In this document: positions 43,227-53,888 of the stretch, one piece after another
Position numbering within the stretch: position 1 is the stretch's first letter
Layout: the number at the start of each line of letters is the position of its first letter
Source of the DNA: Fulvia fulva
Taxonomy: Eukaryota > Ascomycota > Dothideomycetes > Mycosphaerellales > Mycosphaerellaceae
Assembly (NCBI RefSeq): GCF_020509005.1
Contig: NC_063016.1
Span: forward strand, 2,666,001 to 2,730,000
Length of the DNA stretch: 64,000 bases
Direction of reading: 5' to 3'
Notes under the pieces: model-generated
Databases searched by the model: none
What the model was told of the DNA's origin: nothing
What the model saw: only the letters and a program-made list of their open reading frames with translations
Made by a program: the position numbers and the translations under genes

Positions 43227-44383
43227 CTAGTTCTTGAACTTCCCCACGATGCACTTCTTGACCAGCTCCTGATCAGTCCAAGTGCTGCCGCTCAGCGTTG
43301 GAGTCTCGGAAAGCACATAGCTAGTCTCGAACTTTCCGGCCGCCCATGTGACCCATCCTAAATAAACGTCAGAATAGCTGTTCATCGTGTCGAACTGCTC
43401 ACACAGCATCGTCAAGCAGGAGCTGTCAGTAGCACCACCACCAGTCTCGGTGAGAATGGCCTTCCTGTTGTTAGTGCGAAGCCACTCGCCCAGAGTCTTG
43501 AATGCATCGGCGTTGTTGGTGGTGCAGGATGTGTGCGTGCCACTGCCGTCTGAGTCGAGGTAGGTGTGCACGTCGAAGATGAGGTTGTGCTTGGTGCCGT
43601 CGACGTTGGTGATGTTGGCGAGCGCTGCTGCGGAGCCATTGTCGATGAAGCCGGCAACGTGGGTCCATTCGTTGCCTGGCAGAAGGATCTTGTGGGTGGG
43701 ATGGTAGGCTCCGGCTTTGCGGATAGCGGTCACACCGGCTTGAACCGTCTCTGCCCACTTGGTGATGTCGACGTCGTGCTGTGAAGCATTAGCTAACGCG
43801 CCCTTTATACATGCAAGTAGTCAAATGTGTCAGCACAAAGCTACGACGTACTGGCTCGTTCATAAGGCCGAAAGCCACCTTGGGGTTGTGCTTGTACTTC
43901 GTGGCGATCTGTGACCACACCGAGGCGAACTCGGTGTTGCTGGGACCTCCCTGACCAACAATCTGTCCATTCCAGCGTGCGTAGTTGTGCAAGTCGATGA
44001 TGCACATCTTCGCTGTGGTCTTCAGGCACCCCTGCACAAGCTTGTCGTATGCCGCAAAGTTGGTTGCGTCGAGAGTGCCTCCGAGGTTGTTGTTGAGGAG
44101 GTACTGCCAGCTGACTGGCAGGCGGAAGGTGTTGAGGCCGTCGTCGTTCGCGAAGTGCTGCATCTGTGCAATGCCATCGTCGCCTGGGTCGGTCGCGCCT
44201 TGTTCGTGTTAGCACGTGGCTGAGGGTTTGCGCGCGCGCCGTGCGTGACTCACTTGTTGTTGTGCAGCTTCCGTCTGTGCTTGTGCCGAATTCCAATCCT
44301 GCTATGTTGACGCCGGCAAGGGACACGGTGCCAGCCATCGCAGAGCCAGCTGCGGCGGCTAAGGTGAGAAGTGTAGTCTTCAT
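43227..44383 (-). CDS. GH5 endo-beta-1,4-glucanase (EGII/Cel5A-like)
   Basis: This secreted cellulase cuts internal beta-1,4-glucan bonds. Three exons (44383-44254, 44198-43852, 43778-43227) with introns of 55 and 73 bases encode 342 residues. The signal peptide is MKTTLLTLAAAAGSAMAG. The mature enzyme starts SLAGVNIAGLEFGTSTDGSC and has LNTFRLPVSWQYLLNN and MCIIDLHNYARWNGQIVGQG. The catalytic acid/base is the Glu in VAFGLMNEP, just before the second intron, and the nucleophile is the Glu in AILTETGGGATDSSC. There is no cellulose-binding module or linker; the catalytic domain fills the protein. The two introns keep phase exactly. The gene is intact. Confidence 0.93.
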
Positions 44384-45537
44384 TTTGAAAGTAAGTGAGG
44401 CGTGAAAAGAGGGGCACGCTTGATGGAAAAGAAGGGATAAAGAGGCTTGTGTCTGGCCGAGAAGGAAAGTAGCAGAAGCGAAGAAGCTTATACTCGCCTT
44501 GACATGTGAGCCGCCCGACTTGGCCTCGCCATTGTATTCAGAGGCGAGATGAACGAGTCTCTCTCTGTGACGTTGGCTGCGAGCCGCGGTCTCGAATTGA
44601 TGGTCCCCTTGCTTGACAGGGCGGTCAGATGCACGCAGCAAGCCTTGTCACGATGGCCGAAAGCGTTATGTCTCTTCTACCGGACATTGTTCCTCCAATG
44701 GCAGCGTTCTCCACACCATATAGGAGGCTTCGATACTGACGTTTCAAGCTACACAACCGACTTCCAGAGTGCGTCTCGAATCCTTGCGGCGATCGCTTGG
44801 CATACGTTCGGCGGTCGAGGAGCGAGGCATGTGGCTAGAGGGCAATCGACCCGCCGAGTACAGCACAGCTGTCGCTAGAGTCGTCGAGGAAGTGTCGAGG
44901 AAGGAATGACGAATAGCAATGCTTCTAGCTGCATGTGACTTGAACGGACAACGGAGTGCTTTCACAATTGGGAATGTCGCCGCCACAGTAGCCACCCACA
45001 CCATCGAAATGCCCCGTCGCCGTGTGCAAGGCACAAATGGACCGGGGGTGGCTTGTCAACAGAGATGAACCTGTCGTGTATTACCTCTCAGAATGCGTGC
45101 ATGTGACCAACACGCAGGCAGTCATTGGCCCGGAGAATGGTCCGATTGCATATATGCCCCTCTGTCGACGTGTGCATCAACTTCACGACACCTCTTTTGC
45201 CATCGATGAAGACGCTGCTATCGTATACCTCCTAGCTGTATGCAAGACCGTCAGGTCTCCTCTTCTGTGTGATGCGCTGTATCCATGGCGTTCGTTCTGG
45301 AGCGCTGCTGGTCGCTTCGCGTTTATGTTGTCCAAGGCATTGCGCGCTCATAATTACGTCGAATGCCTGTCACCGGCTGCATTGTACATGTAACACCCAA
45401 GTGATCGCGTTCTGTCGTCACGATAGCAAACGAGGTCAGCAGCGGCCCAGCAACCGCCAACCAGACCACGCACGTCGGCCACCTCTTCTCCTAATCTCTC
45501 TTCGCAACAGCACTTCACATTGACCCTCAGGTCAAGA
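44384..45537. other. Divergent intergenic region
   Basis: Lies between the starts of the GH5 gene (minus) and the FAD-Rieske gene (plus). A 123-codon ORF at 45022-45393 is open but has no recognisable features. The GH5 promoter should be at the left end. Confidence 0.35.
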
Positions 45538-47461
45538 ATGTACTCGTTGCAGACTGCTTGCAGAAGCCGCTCCCTATTCACAGCAGCCACAAGCCTCACC
45601 AACACGTCTCCGAGTCGTGTCCGAGCTCCAGTTCTCGTTGCCGCCAGGACTGTATCAACCACACCAGCAACACCATCCCAGGCATCACGCCCACGCCGCG
45701 CATACCCAACCACTCAACGCGTAGCGAACATGGCCACCGTTTCTGAGAACCCACCACAACCAGCAGCAGACTACTTCAACGCCACGTCCGGAGCAACAGA
45801 GCCAGTCTGGGTCCACACAGAGCCGTACAGCGCCCGCCCACACTTTTCCAAGCTTGAACGCGATGTTGAGACCGATGTCTGCGTCGTGGGAGCTGGTATT
45901 GCTGGGATCCAGACCTCTTACGAACTCGTCACCCGCGGTTTCAACGTTGTCCTACTCGAGGCACGCGAGATTCTGAGCGGCGAGACTGGCCGTACTTCAG
46001 GCCACCTGGCTAGCGCTCTTGACGACGGCTACACGCTCATTGCTGGCAAGCACGGCCAGGAGGGTGCCCAGATTGCTGCCGATAGCCACCAGTGGGCCAT
46101 CAACCGAGTTGGAGACGTTGCGAAGAAGCTGGGCATTGACTGCGAGTATCGCCTGCTACCAGGCTACGAGTTTTCCCAGTACGACCGTGTCAAGCAGCCA
46201 AAGGAGCACGCAGAGGAGAACAAGGAGCTCGAGGAGGAGGTTTCCAAGGCACAGGAACTTGGGCTGAAGGTCGAATACGATGCAGACTTCAAGCTCCGCG
46301 GCTGGGATGGTGAGCCTGACCAGCGTGGTGCTGCTATCTTCAGAGATCAAGCTACATTCCACCCCACCAAATACCTCAACGGTGTCCTGAAGTGGCTCAA
46401 GGAGCAGCCAAACTTCCACTGCTTCACCCATACTCGCGTCATGGACTTCTCCGAGAAAGGTATCGAAATTGGACCAATTGGACACAAGACGGTCGAGCTC
46501 AAGACAATCGATGGCTACACAGTCAAGGCTCAGGACGCTGTTTAAGCAACATGTATCCCACTGCACAAGCTATCGACCGTAGCCGAGATAGAGTACGACC
46601 GCACCTACTGCATCGCCATTAAAGTACCCAAGGGCTATGTTGAAGATGCCCTGTTCTACGACGAGGCAGAGGAATACAAGTATGTGCGTTTGACACACTG
46701 TGATGCCGAGCATGATTACTTGGTAGTGGGTGGTTGCGATCACAAGGTTGGCTAGGTAAGGCCATCTCCGTCGAGTTTGTCGAGACTATGCTAACGTCTT
46801 ACAGGAGGAACCACTTGGACGCTTCAAGGAGCTCGAGACGTGGACTCGCGAACGCTTCACCAAAGCAGGCTCCGTAGATTATGCTTGGTCCGGCCAGGTC
46901 TTCGAGCCAGTCGACTTCATGGCCTTCATCGGTCGCGATCCTGGAACCAAGCACACTTGGATCATGACTGGTGACTCGGGAAATGGACTTACTCACTTCG
47001 TCCTCGGTGCCGACATCATTGCCACCGAGATCTCTGGCCAAGCTCACCCATGGTCGAAACTCTACAGACCCAATCGTGTCGCGTCCATCCTCAAGAGCGG
47101 CAAGCAAATGCTCTCCCACGATCTCCAGATCAATGCACAGTACAAACGCTTTTTCCAGTCCGACATCGAGGACATCGCAGACTTGCCCAACGGCGAGGGC
47201 GGCGTCCTCAACCCGACTACGAAGACACCGACTGCTGTATACAAAGACGACGAGGGTAACGTGCACAAGCTCAGCGCTCTCTGTCCTCATTTGAAGGGAG
47301 TCGTGTGCTGGAACCGCACTGAGAAGAGCTGGGATTGCCCTGTTCACGGATCGAGATTCTCAAAGGACGGCGTTTGTGTGATGGGACCGGCGAAGGGCAA
47401 CCTCTCACCATTCGATGAGAATGCTAAGCAGGAGCAAGCCAAGACGGGTATCGAGGTGTGA
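45538..47461 (+). pseudogene. FAD-dependent oxidoreductase fused to a Rieske domain, two in-frame stops
   Basis: The N-terminal DAO-type domain has the dinucleotide-binding motif VCVVGAGIAGIQTSYELV followed by a conserved LEAREILSGETGRTSGHLAS. The C-terminus (47240-47420) carries a Rieske 2Fe-2S site: CPHLKGVVCWN and then WDCPVHGSRF, giving both Cys-His pairs. Such fusions are common in fungi and bacteria, with unknown substrates. The first 60 residues are rich in Arg, Ser and Ala and look like a mitochondrial presequence; a second ATG at 45730 is an alternative. A TAA at 46543-46545 (after VKAQDAV) and a TAG at 46753-46755 (after GCDHKVG) break one continuous frame of 625 codons. A GT-AG intron at 46756-46804 follows the second stop. 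All downstream sequence is still protein-like. Confidence 0.82.
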
Positions 47462-47801
47462 GCCCTCCGATGGCCATGAAAAGAATGTCACTCAGGACGA
47501 TCCACGATGAGAAATGAGCAGAAGAATCGTGCATAGTATCAGCGTAATGAAAGTATGAGCTTGCTAAGTGAATGATTAGACCAGAAAAAGCTAGTCGCCA
47601 GCAGAATGCCGAGTGAATGGCAAGAATGTTCTCAGCGCTCGGTTGTAAGACCGACCAAGATCATACTTTGCTCCTCCACCACAATCTGCGATGCTCCGCT
47701 CACGAGAATCGCAGACATTTCAAGAACATTAACTACTAGATCCCTCCCTCATCGACTTCACGAGACAAACATCGCGATAAGCAGCTGCACGTGCTACTTT
47801 T
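47462..47801. other. Intergenic stretch
   Basis: Short; presumed promoter of the first paralog of the tandem family. No signal was recognised. Confidence 0.3.
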
Positions 47802-48779
47802 ATGCATCTCGACTCTTCAACAAGCGACTCTAGCACCCAAAACAGAGGCATCGAGATGCAAGACGGACCTTCTGCCGGGTTCGCTAACACAAAAGCTGGT
47901 GATGCCGCCGCACGTCTGCATCGTCTGCTCGAGGAAGAGATGGACATGCTATCCGCAAGCTGGCTAGAAGTCTGTCTCCGGCTGAAAGGCAAACTGGAGC
48001 AGGGTCTGATGCGGGAGACTGTGCAAAGTAACTCAGGGGAGGCCCAGAGTGAGGACATCGCGCTGCTTGACACACTCGATGGGCTGATCAAGATGTTTGA
48101 AGAGCAGGGGAGGGAGGAGGGCGGTGTTGCACTACCCATCACGGCAGACGAAGCTGAGAATCATTTGCCCGGGCTTTCAAGACCGTTCCAGCAGCGTGGT
48201 CTCTGGGCGGGTCGTAATGCTGCTGATGGAACACGATACTGGAAGAAGGATGGACACGGGTGCTTGGTCTCACCGAGATGTCATCTTCACGGAGGCACTA
48301 ATGGTTACTGTTCTGGCGATGAACTCCAAGCGAAGCTGAGGGCCGCTGGGGATTCACTCGCTTCGATCAGGGCGGACGGTGACTACAAGAAGGAAACTGA
48401 GCCGCAGAAGTATCAAGCCAGTGAGAAGAGTCGCCCTCCATCCGATCCATCTCCAAAGATGAAGCTGTATCGCAGCAGACGAGGCCGCACATATCTCGCG
48501 CCGGACAAGGATGCTAGTGAGGAGGCCACGGAAGGAGAGAAGCCCCTGAGGCAGGCGAATGGTGGAGGCCGACGGAAGACATCACAGTGGAACAAGGTCG
48601 TGCTTGCCGATGGTACCCCATACTGGAAGAACGTGCACACGAAGGCGCAGTGCTGGTCGAAGCCGAGGTGTGTGCTACACGATCAGAACGGATTGTCTAC
48701 TCTCCCTCCGTGTCGTGCACCGCAGGGGCACATGAATGGAGCAGCTACAGTGGGTGGAAACAGAATGCTTGGGGTATGA
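47802..48779 (+). CDS. Tandem-family paralog 1, unknown, with duplicated W/C/H motif
   Basis: The ORF encodes 325 residues and belongs to no family I recognise. Residues 38-100 form a helical domain shared with the two downstream genes: LHRLLEEEMDMLSASWLEV, then KLEQGLMRETV and DIALLDTLDGLIKMFEEQ. Residues 134-163 and 263-293 are two copies of another motif: W-x4-7-DGTxYWK, a spacer with Cys, then SPRC or SKPRC, and LH. The first copy reads ADGTRYWKKDGHGCLVSPRC and the second has ADGTPYWKNV and CWSKPRCVLH. The region between is Lys/Arg-rich (KMKLYRSRRGRTYL). The duplicated motif resembles WW-type or small zinc-binding modules, which is inference. No signal peptide or membrane helix was seen. 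Confidence 0.6.
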   Translation: MHLDSSTSDSSTQNRGIEMQDGPSAGFANTKAGDAAARLHRLLEEEMDMLSASWLEVCLRLKGKLEQGLMRETVQSNSGEAQSEDIALLDTLDGLIKMFEEQGREEGGVALPITADEAENHLPGLSRPFQQRGLWAGRNAADGTRYWKKDGHGCLVSPRCHLHGGTNGYCSGDELQAKLRAAGDSLASIRADGDYKKETEPQKYQASEKSRPPSDPSPKMKLYRSRRGRTYLAPDKDASEEATEGEKPLRQANGGGRRKTSQWNKVVLADGTPYWKNVHTKAQCWSKPRCVLHDQNGLSTLPPCRAPQGHMNGAATVGGNRMLGV

Positions 48780-48977
48780 GAGACATTGGTGCAGTCAAGA
48801 GGCCGAAGTACAGCATGTCTCAGTCGAAGTGGCGAGCAAGCGACGAAGTGAACGGGACCAACGAGTGAATGCAAACGCAAAGTGAAAACAAGTGATTGCT
48901 CACAAGCCACAACGCGTCTAAGACTCTCCCACCCCATCTCCTTCACGCGCACTACATCAACCAAGTCTCCAAGACAA

Positions 48978-49379
48978 ATGGTCCGACCAGGTTTCTCGCG
49001 CCGCCGCCATCGCGCATTGATAGAGCGCCGCAAAGCAGAAGCAGCCCACGCCGCGATGCAGCGAATAGCCGATGTCGACGTCGAAATGACAGATGTCGAC
49101 GCTCTCCCGCCCAGCAGCGACAGTGGCTCGAGTACCTCCGGTCTGATAGACTCTGAAATCGAGCTCCGCCATCTCCTCGAGCGGGAAATGGATGGAGAGC
49201 CGGACGATTGGATGTCTGTCAGTACACGCTTGCAGGAGAAGCCTAGGCAGGATTTGATGTTGGAGATCATGGGTGGAGACCCTGGCGAAGGAGAGCCGAG
49301 GGAGATTGCGTTGTTGTGTGTTCTTGATGAGTTGGTCAAGTTGCTGAGGGGTGGGCTGCGGGTGGATTTGCTGGGATAG
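48978..49379 (+). CDS. Tandem-family paralog 2, unknown, short form
   Basis: This ORF encodes 133 residues. A basic N-terminus (MVRPGFSRRRHRALIERRKA) and an acidic linker are followed by the family domain at residues 60-131: LRHLLEREMDGEPDDWMSV, RLQEKPRQDLMLEIM and GEPREIALLCVLDELVKLLR. It aligns to paralog 1 residue for residue at the conserved Leu, Glu-Met, Trp, Arg-Leu, Leu-Met, Ala-Leu-Leu and Leu-Asp positions. It stops right after the domain, so it lacks the C-terminal modules of its neighbours. A nuclear location is possible from the basic N-terminus. Confidence 0.6.
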   Translation: MVRPGFSRRRHRALIERRKAEAAHAAMQRIADVDVEMTDVDALPPSSDSGSSTSGLIDSEIELRHLLEREMDGEPDDWMSVSTRLQEKPRQDLMLEIMGGDPGEGEPREIALLCVLDELVKLLRGGLRVDLLG

Positions 49380-49738
49380 CGAACAATGGACAAACCTGGA
49401 TTGCTGTGGAAGAACTTGTGTATAGCGGAATGAAGAATGGTGCCTGCCACTGTGGACACTATACGCGATGCTGTGCTGGGAAGACATGTAGCACTTGGTA
49501 GTGCACAACTGAATAGCTTACCGTGATCCTTGGTTCACGTGCTATCGGTGAATGCTCTCATCAAGCAGAACCCCAGCAGCGCGTTGTCATCTAAGAGGCT
49601 TCCCAGCTTTCTTGCTACATTTACTGATCCGCAAAGAGTCGACAGACATGACTCGAAGCCCAACACAGTGCATACGCTAGCGACATGGCCTTAGCCTGTC
49701 CAGTCGCAAGCTCATAGGCTGCTCAAGATGATGTTGAA
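49380..49738. other. Intergenic stretch
   Basis: Between paralogs 2 and 3 of the tandem family. No coding signal was seen. Confidence 0.3.
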
Positions 49739-50582
49739 ATGGTCGACGCTCCGCCCATAGCACACCAGCAGATCAATGCAGTCGAGAAAGTTCATGTCGC
49801 CGTCCTCCGCATGCTCAACGCAGAGATGTCTGCAGAGCCAGATTCCTGGAATCGACGTCAGCATAAGCCTTCGCGAAAAGCTCGGACAGGAGCTGATGTG
49901 GAAGATGGTGGAAGGCGATGCAAACGAGGGTGAACCGAGATAAATTGGACTCTTGTCTGTACTCGATGGGATGATCAAGTTGCTCGAGAGTGGTTTGCAG
50001 ATCGCACTGCCCGGTGAGCTCACTTCACAAGCCGAAGAGCGATCAGAGCTAGATGAAGTCGCGCCATCTGGCGACATTGCACCAGCTAGCCTCTCCACTA
50101 TCACGCACGAAGTACATCCTCCGGTCACATCATCCCCCGCAAGCACTACCGCATCACCAGCTCCTAAATTTTGCTACTACAAACCTGACCCCAGGGCAAT
50201 ATGCAAGAACCACGCCAAGGGTACGTGCGTCGGCGATCCCGATGACTATGATCCAGTCAGCCATAAATGGACAAAGGTGTCCACGGTGCCCGTTAAGCGT
50301 TACGGCAATGTCGATAGCAATATGGACAGCAAAGAAAAGGTGAAGGCGAAGACAAGGCGGTTCTGTAGTGAGTGCTTGGTGCACTGGAAAGCAAACCATG
50401 AGAGAACAGTGCACGTCAAGAACGACCAGACAGATGGCAGCATAACAGCAGCAGCATTGGCTGTTGAACGTGTTAACGAAGATGGCACAGAAGAGGGACG
50501 AGAGCCAGTAGAAGCACCAGCTCAAGTACAGGAGACATCGGTGACGAAGGTGGTCGACTATGCCATGGAGGAGGGCGAATAG
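49739..50582 (+). pseudogene. Tandem-family paralog 3, frameshifted and with a stop
   Basis: The frame opens with ATG at 49739 and reads VAVLRMLNAEMSAEPDSW, matching the start of the family domain. At about 49848-49852 the frame must shift by one base to continue IDVSISLREKLGQELMWKMV and EGDANEGEPR. A TAA at 49941-49943 then stands where paralog 2 has Glu. The frame goes on through IGLLSVLDGMIKLLESGL to a long C-terminal part ending at 50582. That part has a Pro/Ser/Thr linker and then a Cys-containing segment (FCYYKPDPRAICKNHAKGTC and RRFCSECLVHWKANHER), a possible metal site that differs from the module of paralog 1. The part from 49953 is still fully open and could be expressed alone. Confidence 0.55.
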
Positions 50583-50811
50583 AATGCGGTATCCAGCATA
50601 CGCCAGAGCGCCCACAGATTTGGACGGAGAGTGTATACGGCGGCGGAGACCTCTCTGTGTTTGCTGACTGCTAGCTTCGAGTGGATCTTGGCACACCACC
50701 CACTGACCAGGGAAGCTACCAGCCCGGCGTGGTGGCTTGCATACCCATAACTGCACCTCACCTCTCCCGTCACCGCTCTGGAGAACACAGACAGCGACGC
50801 GGACGACGAGA

Positions 50812-50944
50812 GTGATCAAGTTGATTGCCGCCGAGCGCTTCGACTGCCTGTCGAGGCGCAGGTCGGTGCTTCAACACGCGGGCGTGTAGCTAAGTAGCGA
50901 GGTCCGATAGATGCAGTCGAGTGTACAGCGCGTTGCGGTTTGTC
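50812..50944 (+). repeat. Dispersed degenerate repeat, copy B
   Basis: Ungapped counterpart of 26150-26282 in the same orientation. Outside about 130 bases the similarity stops on both sides. Confidence 0.7.
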
Positions 50945-52947
50945 GAATCCTCAGATGTACGTCCTGCTATCAGCTCTCTAGAAGCGAAGTCGACTCATAT
51001 AGCGACGGCGGCATACTGTGTCACCAGGCCTTGGGGGTTGTGTAGGTGTCCGGGCTGGCGTAGGAGAATGCCGCCATCACATCCTAAATGTGAGCTCGCA
51101 GTGCCCTGCCGACAGAGCTTCAGCAGAAGAATACAAGGATGAAGGACCGGCCTATGCATCAGTCAAGTAATCATCGTCGTTCGGACTTACTTAGACCCTT
51201 CTCCGACTCAGACGGTCAGACCCAGCCATCGAGATGCCGGAACTTACCTTTTCGGAAATGGTCACAACGAGTCATCGCTGGAGCGCTCCGTGTAGCACAA
51301 CCAGCATCTCCAAGCACGATCGTCTCGATCGGAATTCGCAAAGCGCCCAGCGCTGCGGGATAATGCCGAAGCATTCGAGTTGTTGTCGATGCCGGACCAC
51401 ACGGGCAACGTGCATCTCAACAACCTCCGCGTGCAATGCAGCGCGTGAACCACCGAGACAATGATGCCTAGGTCCAGCGCCTTGCTTGTGCTACTGGGTG
51501 AAACTCCGATGGAAAGCTGCTTCTTCCGGCTGTACAAGGACAGGTGCGCATGCCCCTTGCGATGCTATAGGCGAGCGACTTCATCTCCGCGCCGCCTCCG
51601 GAAGATACCTCCGAAGTGATATGGTGAGCTCGAACCTGGAATTGGTTGACGAATGTGGATGCAGTCGCCAAAATAGGTGTGACTGGCGAACGTGTTCCTT
51701 GAAATGACATACCGCTACGACGGCGATATGTTGTCAGCGGCGCTCAGCTGAAACGGCGTACATTATCAAAGATACATGTATCCTTGCATGTGCGCAGCTA
51801 CTCCAGACGCCACTCGAGAGATGCGACTGCCGTCTTCAGTTCTTCTCTGGTCGTGTACCTTAAGAGTATTGTCCGATGCATTGGCCTGATGTTCTTCTTG
51901 CAAAGTGTGGCATCGGTCTAGCCCACTGGAGAGCGTAGAGTGTTGAGATGCCGGTAACTTGTAAGCTGCAGCTTACGTCCACGTAATGCATGCCAGAGAT
52001 AGAACTAACCTTTGGACACGAGAAGCTCAATGCGTACGAGCAACATGGGTTGATGAAGCATCGTGCACGACACGTGTGATTGCGAGTCAATTTCCGTGGG
52101 GGAAGGCTTCCTGGAGCGTGTCTCGTGAAGCTGGGTCTCGTGCATGTTGGGTGAGGTGGTGGTAGTGCAGAGTGTGCCTCGCGAAGGAGCAAGAGAGAGC
52201 AAGAGAGCAAGATGTCTCATGCACTCATGCAGATGGATACTGTAGTTTGCTCTCGCTCCAGGCCGCGGCGGCAGAATGGGTCCGAGGTAGCGATGATTTG
52301 GTGTTTGAAGGTGCATTTCAACGTTTCAAGCAACCGGGCTTATGTGAACGTCGTGTGTAGGCTCACGCAGCCAGGGCCCACCTCCGAGTGTTGATTGCTG
52401 AAGCACGGTGTTGATCATGAAGCTGCCCAGCTGCTAGCAATACCATTTACGACAGCAACCCTGGCGGTGCATCGACTACCTGGACGATACGAGGTGCTCT
52501 TCCCACCCACCACACCATCTCAGCCATCACAAGCTCTTTGGTGCTACCACATCGAGCAAGCCCCGGGCCCGCGGCAACACCTCACAGCAGCAGCTGCAGG
52601 GCGGATTGAAGCAGCAAGCTCTCACAGCTGTTCTCCAGGCGTGCCAGGCCAGTCTGCCGACGCCTGACAGGACGCGGATTTGCTGTGTAGCGGCACAATC
52701 TAGCTCGCATTGCTCGAGCGTGCTTGTGCAGTAGCGTGCGCAGCAGTTGGAGTCTTGTGCGCGCTCAATCTTTCCGGAGGCTTGCAGCACCAAAAGGTGT
52801 GAGCGAGGTGGACGAGTACGACGGAGGAGGGAGACTGGGTAGACTGGGTCGGCACGTCATATCGACTGATTAAGTCGACTCGTACGCGGGATGTGAGAGA
52901 TTTCTCCTCCACCACGGCCGAGCACTGCCGGTGCGACACAGTCATCA

Positions 52948-52977
52948 ACATCATCATCATCATCATCATCATCATCA
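52948..52977 (+). repeat. (ATC)n microsatellite
   Basis: About nine perfect tandem copies of atc/cat. It is followed within 25 bases by the palindrome acatgtacatgt. Confidence 0.9.
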
Positions 52978-53888
52978 GTACAGCCTCGACTTCACTACAT
53001 GTACATGTACTGTACCAACGCTGCCGTCGGCAAAAGCTAGAACTACCGGTCGACATCTGAAACGGTTCGACGATAGACGACAGCACGCAGCTCATTTGCA
53101 GGACCGTCTTGTGCGGACTGCCAGGTGGTTGGCGAACGCTGTGCAGTGCAGTGTGTAGACTTTGTGCGGCACCGATACGCGCTTTCGTGGTCAAGGTTTT
53201 CGCTTAAGCTGGTCTGTTATTAGGATTTACAGGCTTACAGCGCGGAAGGCCAAGGAAGTCCGGCTTGCAAGCCTGCAACTTCAAGTCTCCTGCAGGCTGC
53301 TGCCGCTGCTGCCCTTCTCACCACCACCACTCCGACACCACCTCTCCCGACACTCACTCTCACCACACGATACACACACACTCGCTACTTCCGCTTCCGC
53401 CTGTTTTCCCTTCGTGCGATCGAGTGCACTTGCACGCCTTCACCACCACATCTGCAGTCAAGAGTGCCCAGCGACAAGCACCTGGGCCTCCCTAATCCGT
53501 CAACAAAGTCTTGCTGGACAAGCACACCACACCTGCCGGATAGCCGACGTCCGCCTGTAATACCATCATCGACCCTCCGTCTTCTATCCTCTATACACAG
53601 CAGAACCATCGACAACACACTGCTGCTGCGGTCCGAGTACCCGCCACACGCCCCGTCGAGCCCGCGACTCTTCGACCTCGACTTCGACACCGGCGTTTCC
53701 TCCGCTTCGCTTCCTTGTTCGCCAAGCCATTCGAGGCATCGAACAGCCACCGCACTTCCTTCACCACCACACCACGGCGCATGAGCTCCGCCAGAAGGAT
53801 ATAGCAAGGCGACTCGCCGTCCTCATATTCTTACGCGCTGCCGCGGCGACCTCTGCACGTCACGGCTTCTGCGTTGGCTACGGCGACA

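Larger units (their letters stand above)
50583..53888. other. Long gene-free stretch
   Basis: About 3.3 kb with only short ORFs on both strands. It holds the second copy of the dispersed repeat (50812-50944), an ATC microsatellite (52948-52977), and at the right end a CA/CCA-rich tract (53320-53780) that is probably the promoter or 5' UTR of the WSC gene. Confidence 0.4.

Noticed and set aside
45022..45393. 123-codon plus-strand ORF
   Set aside because: No recognisable motif, no signal peptide, and composition does not stand out from neighbouring shadow frames.
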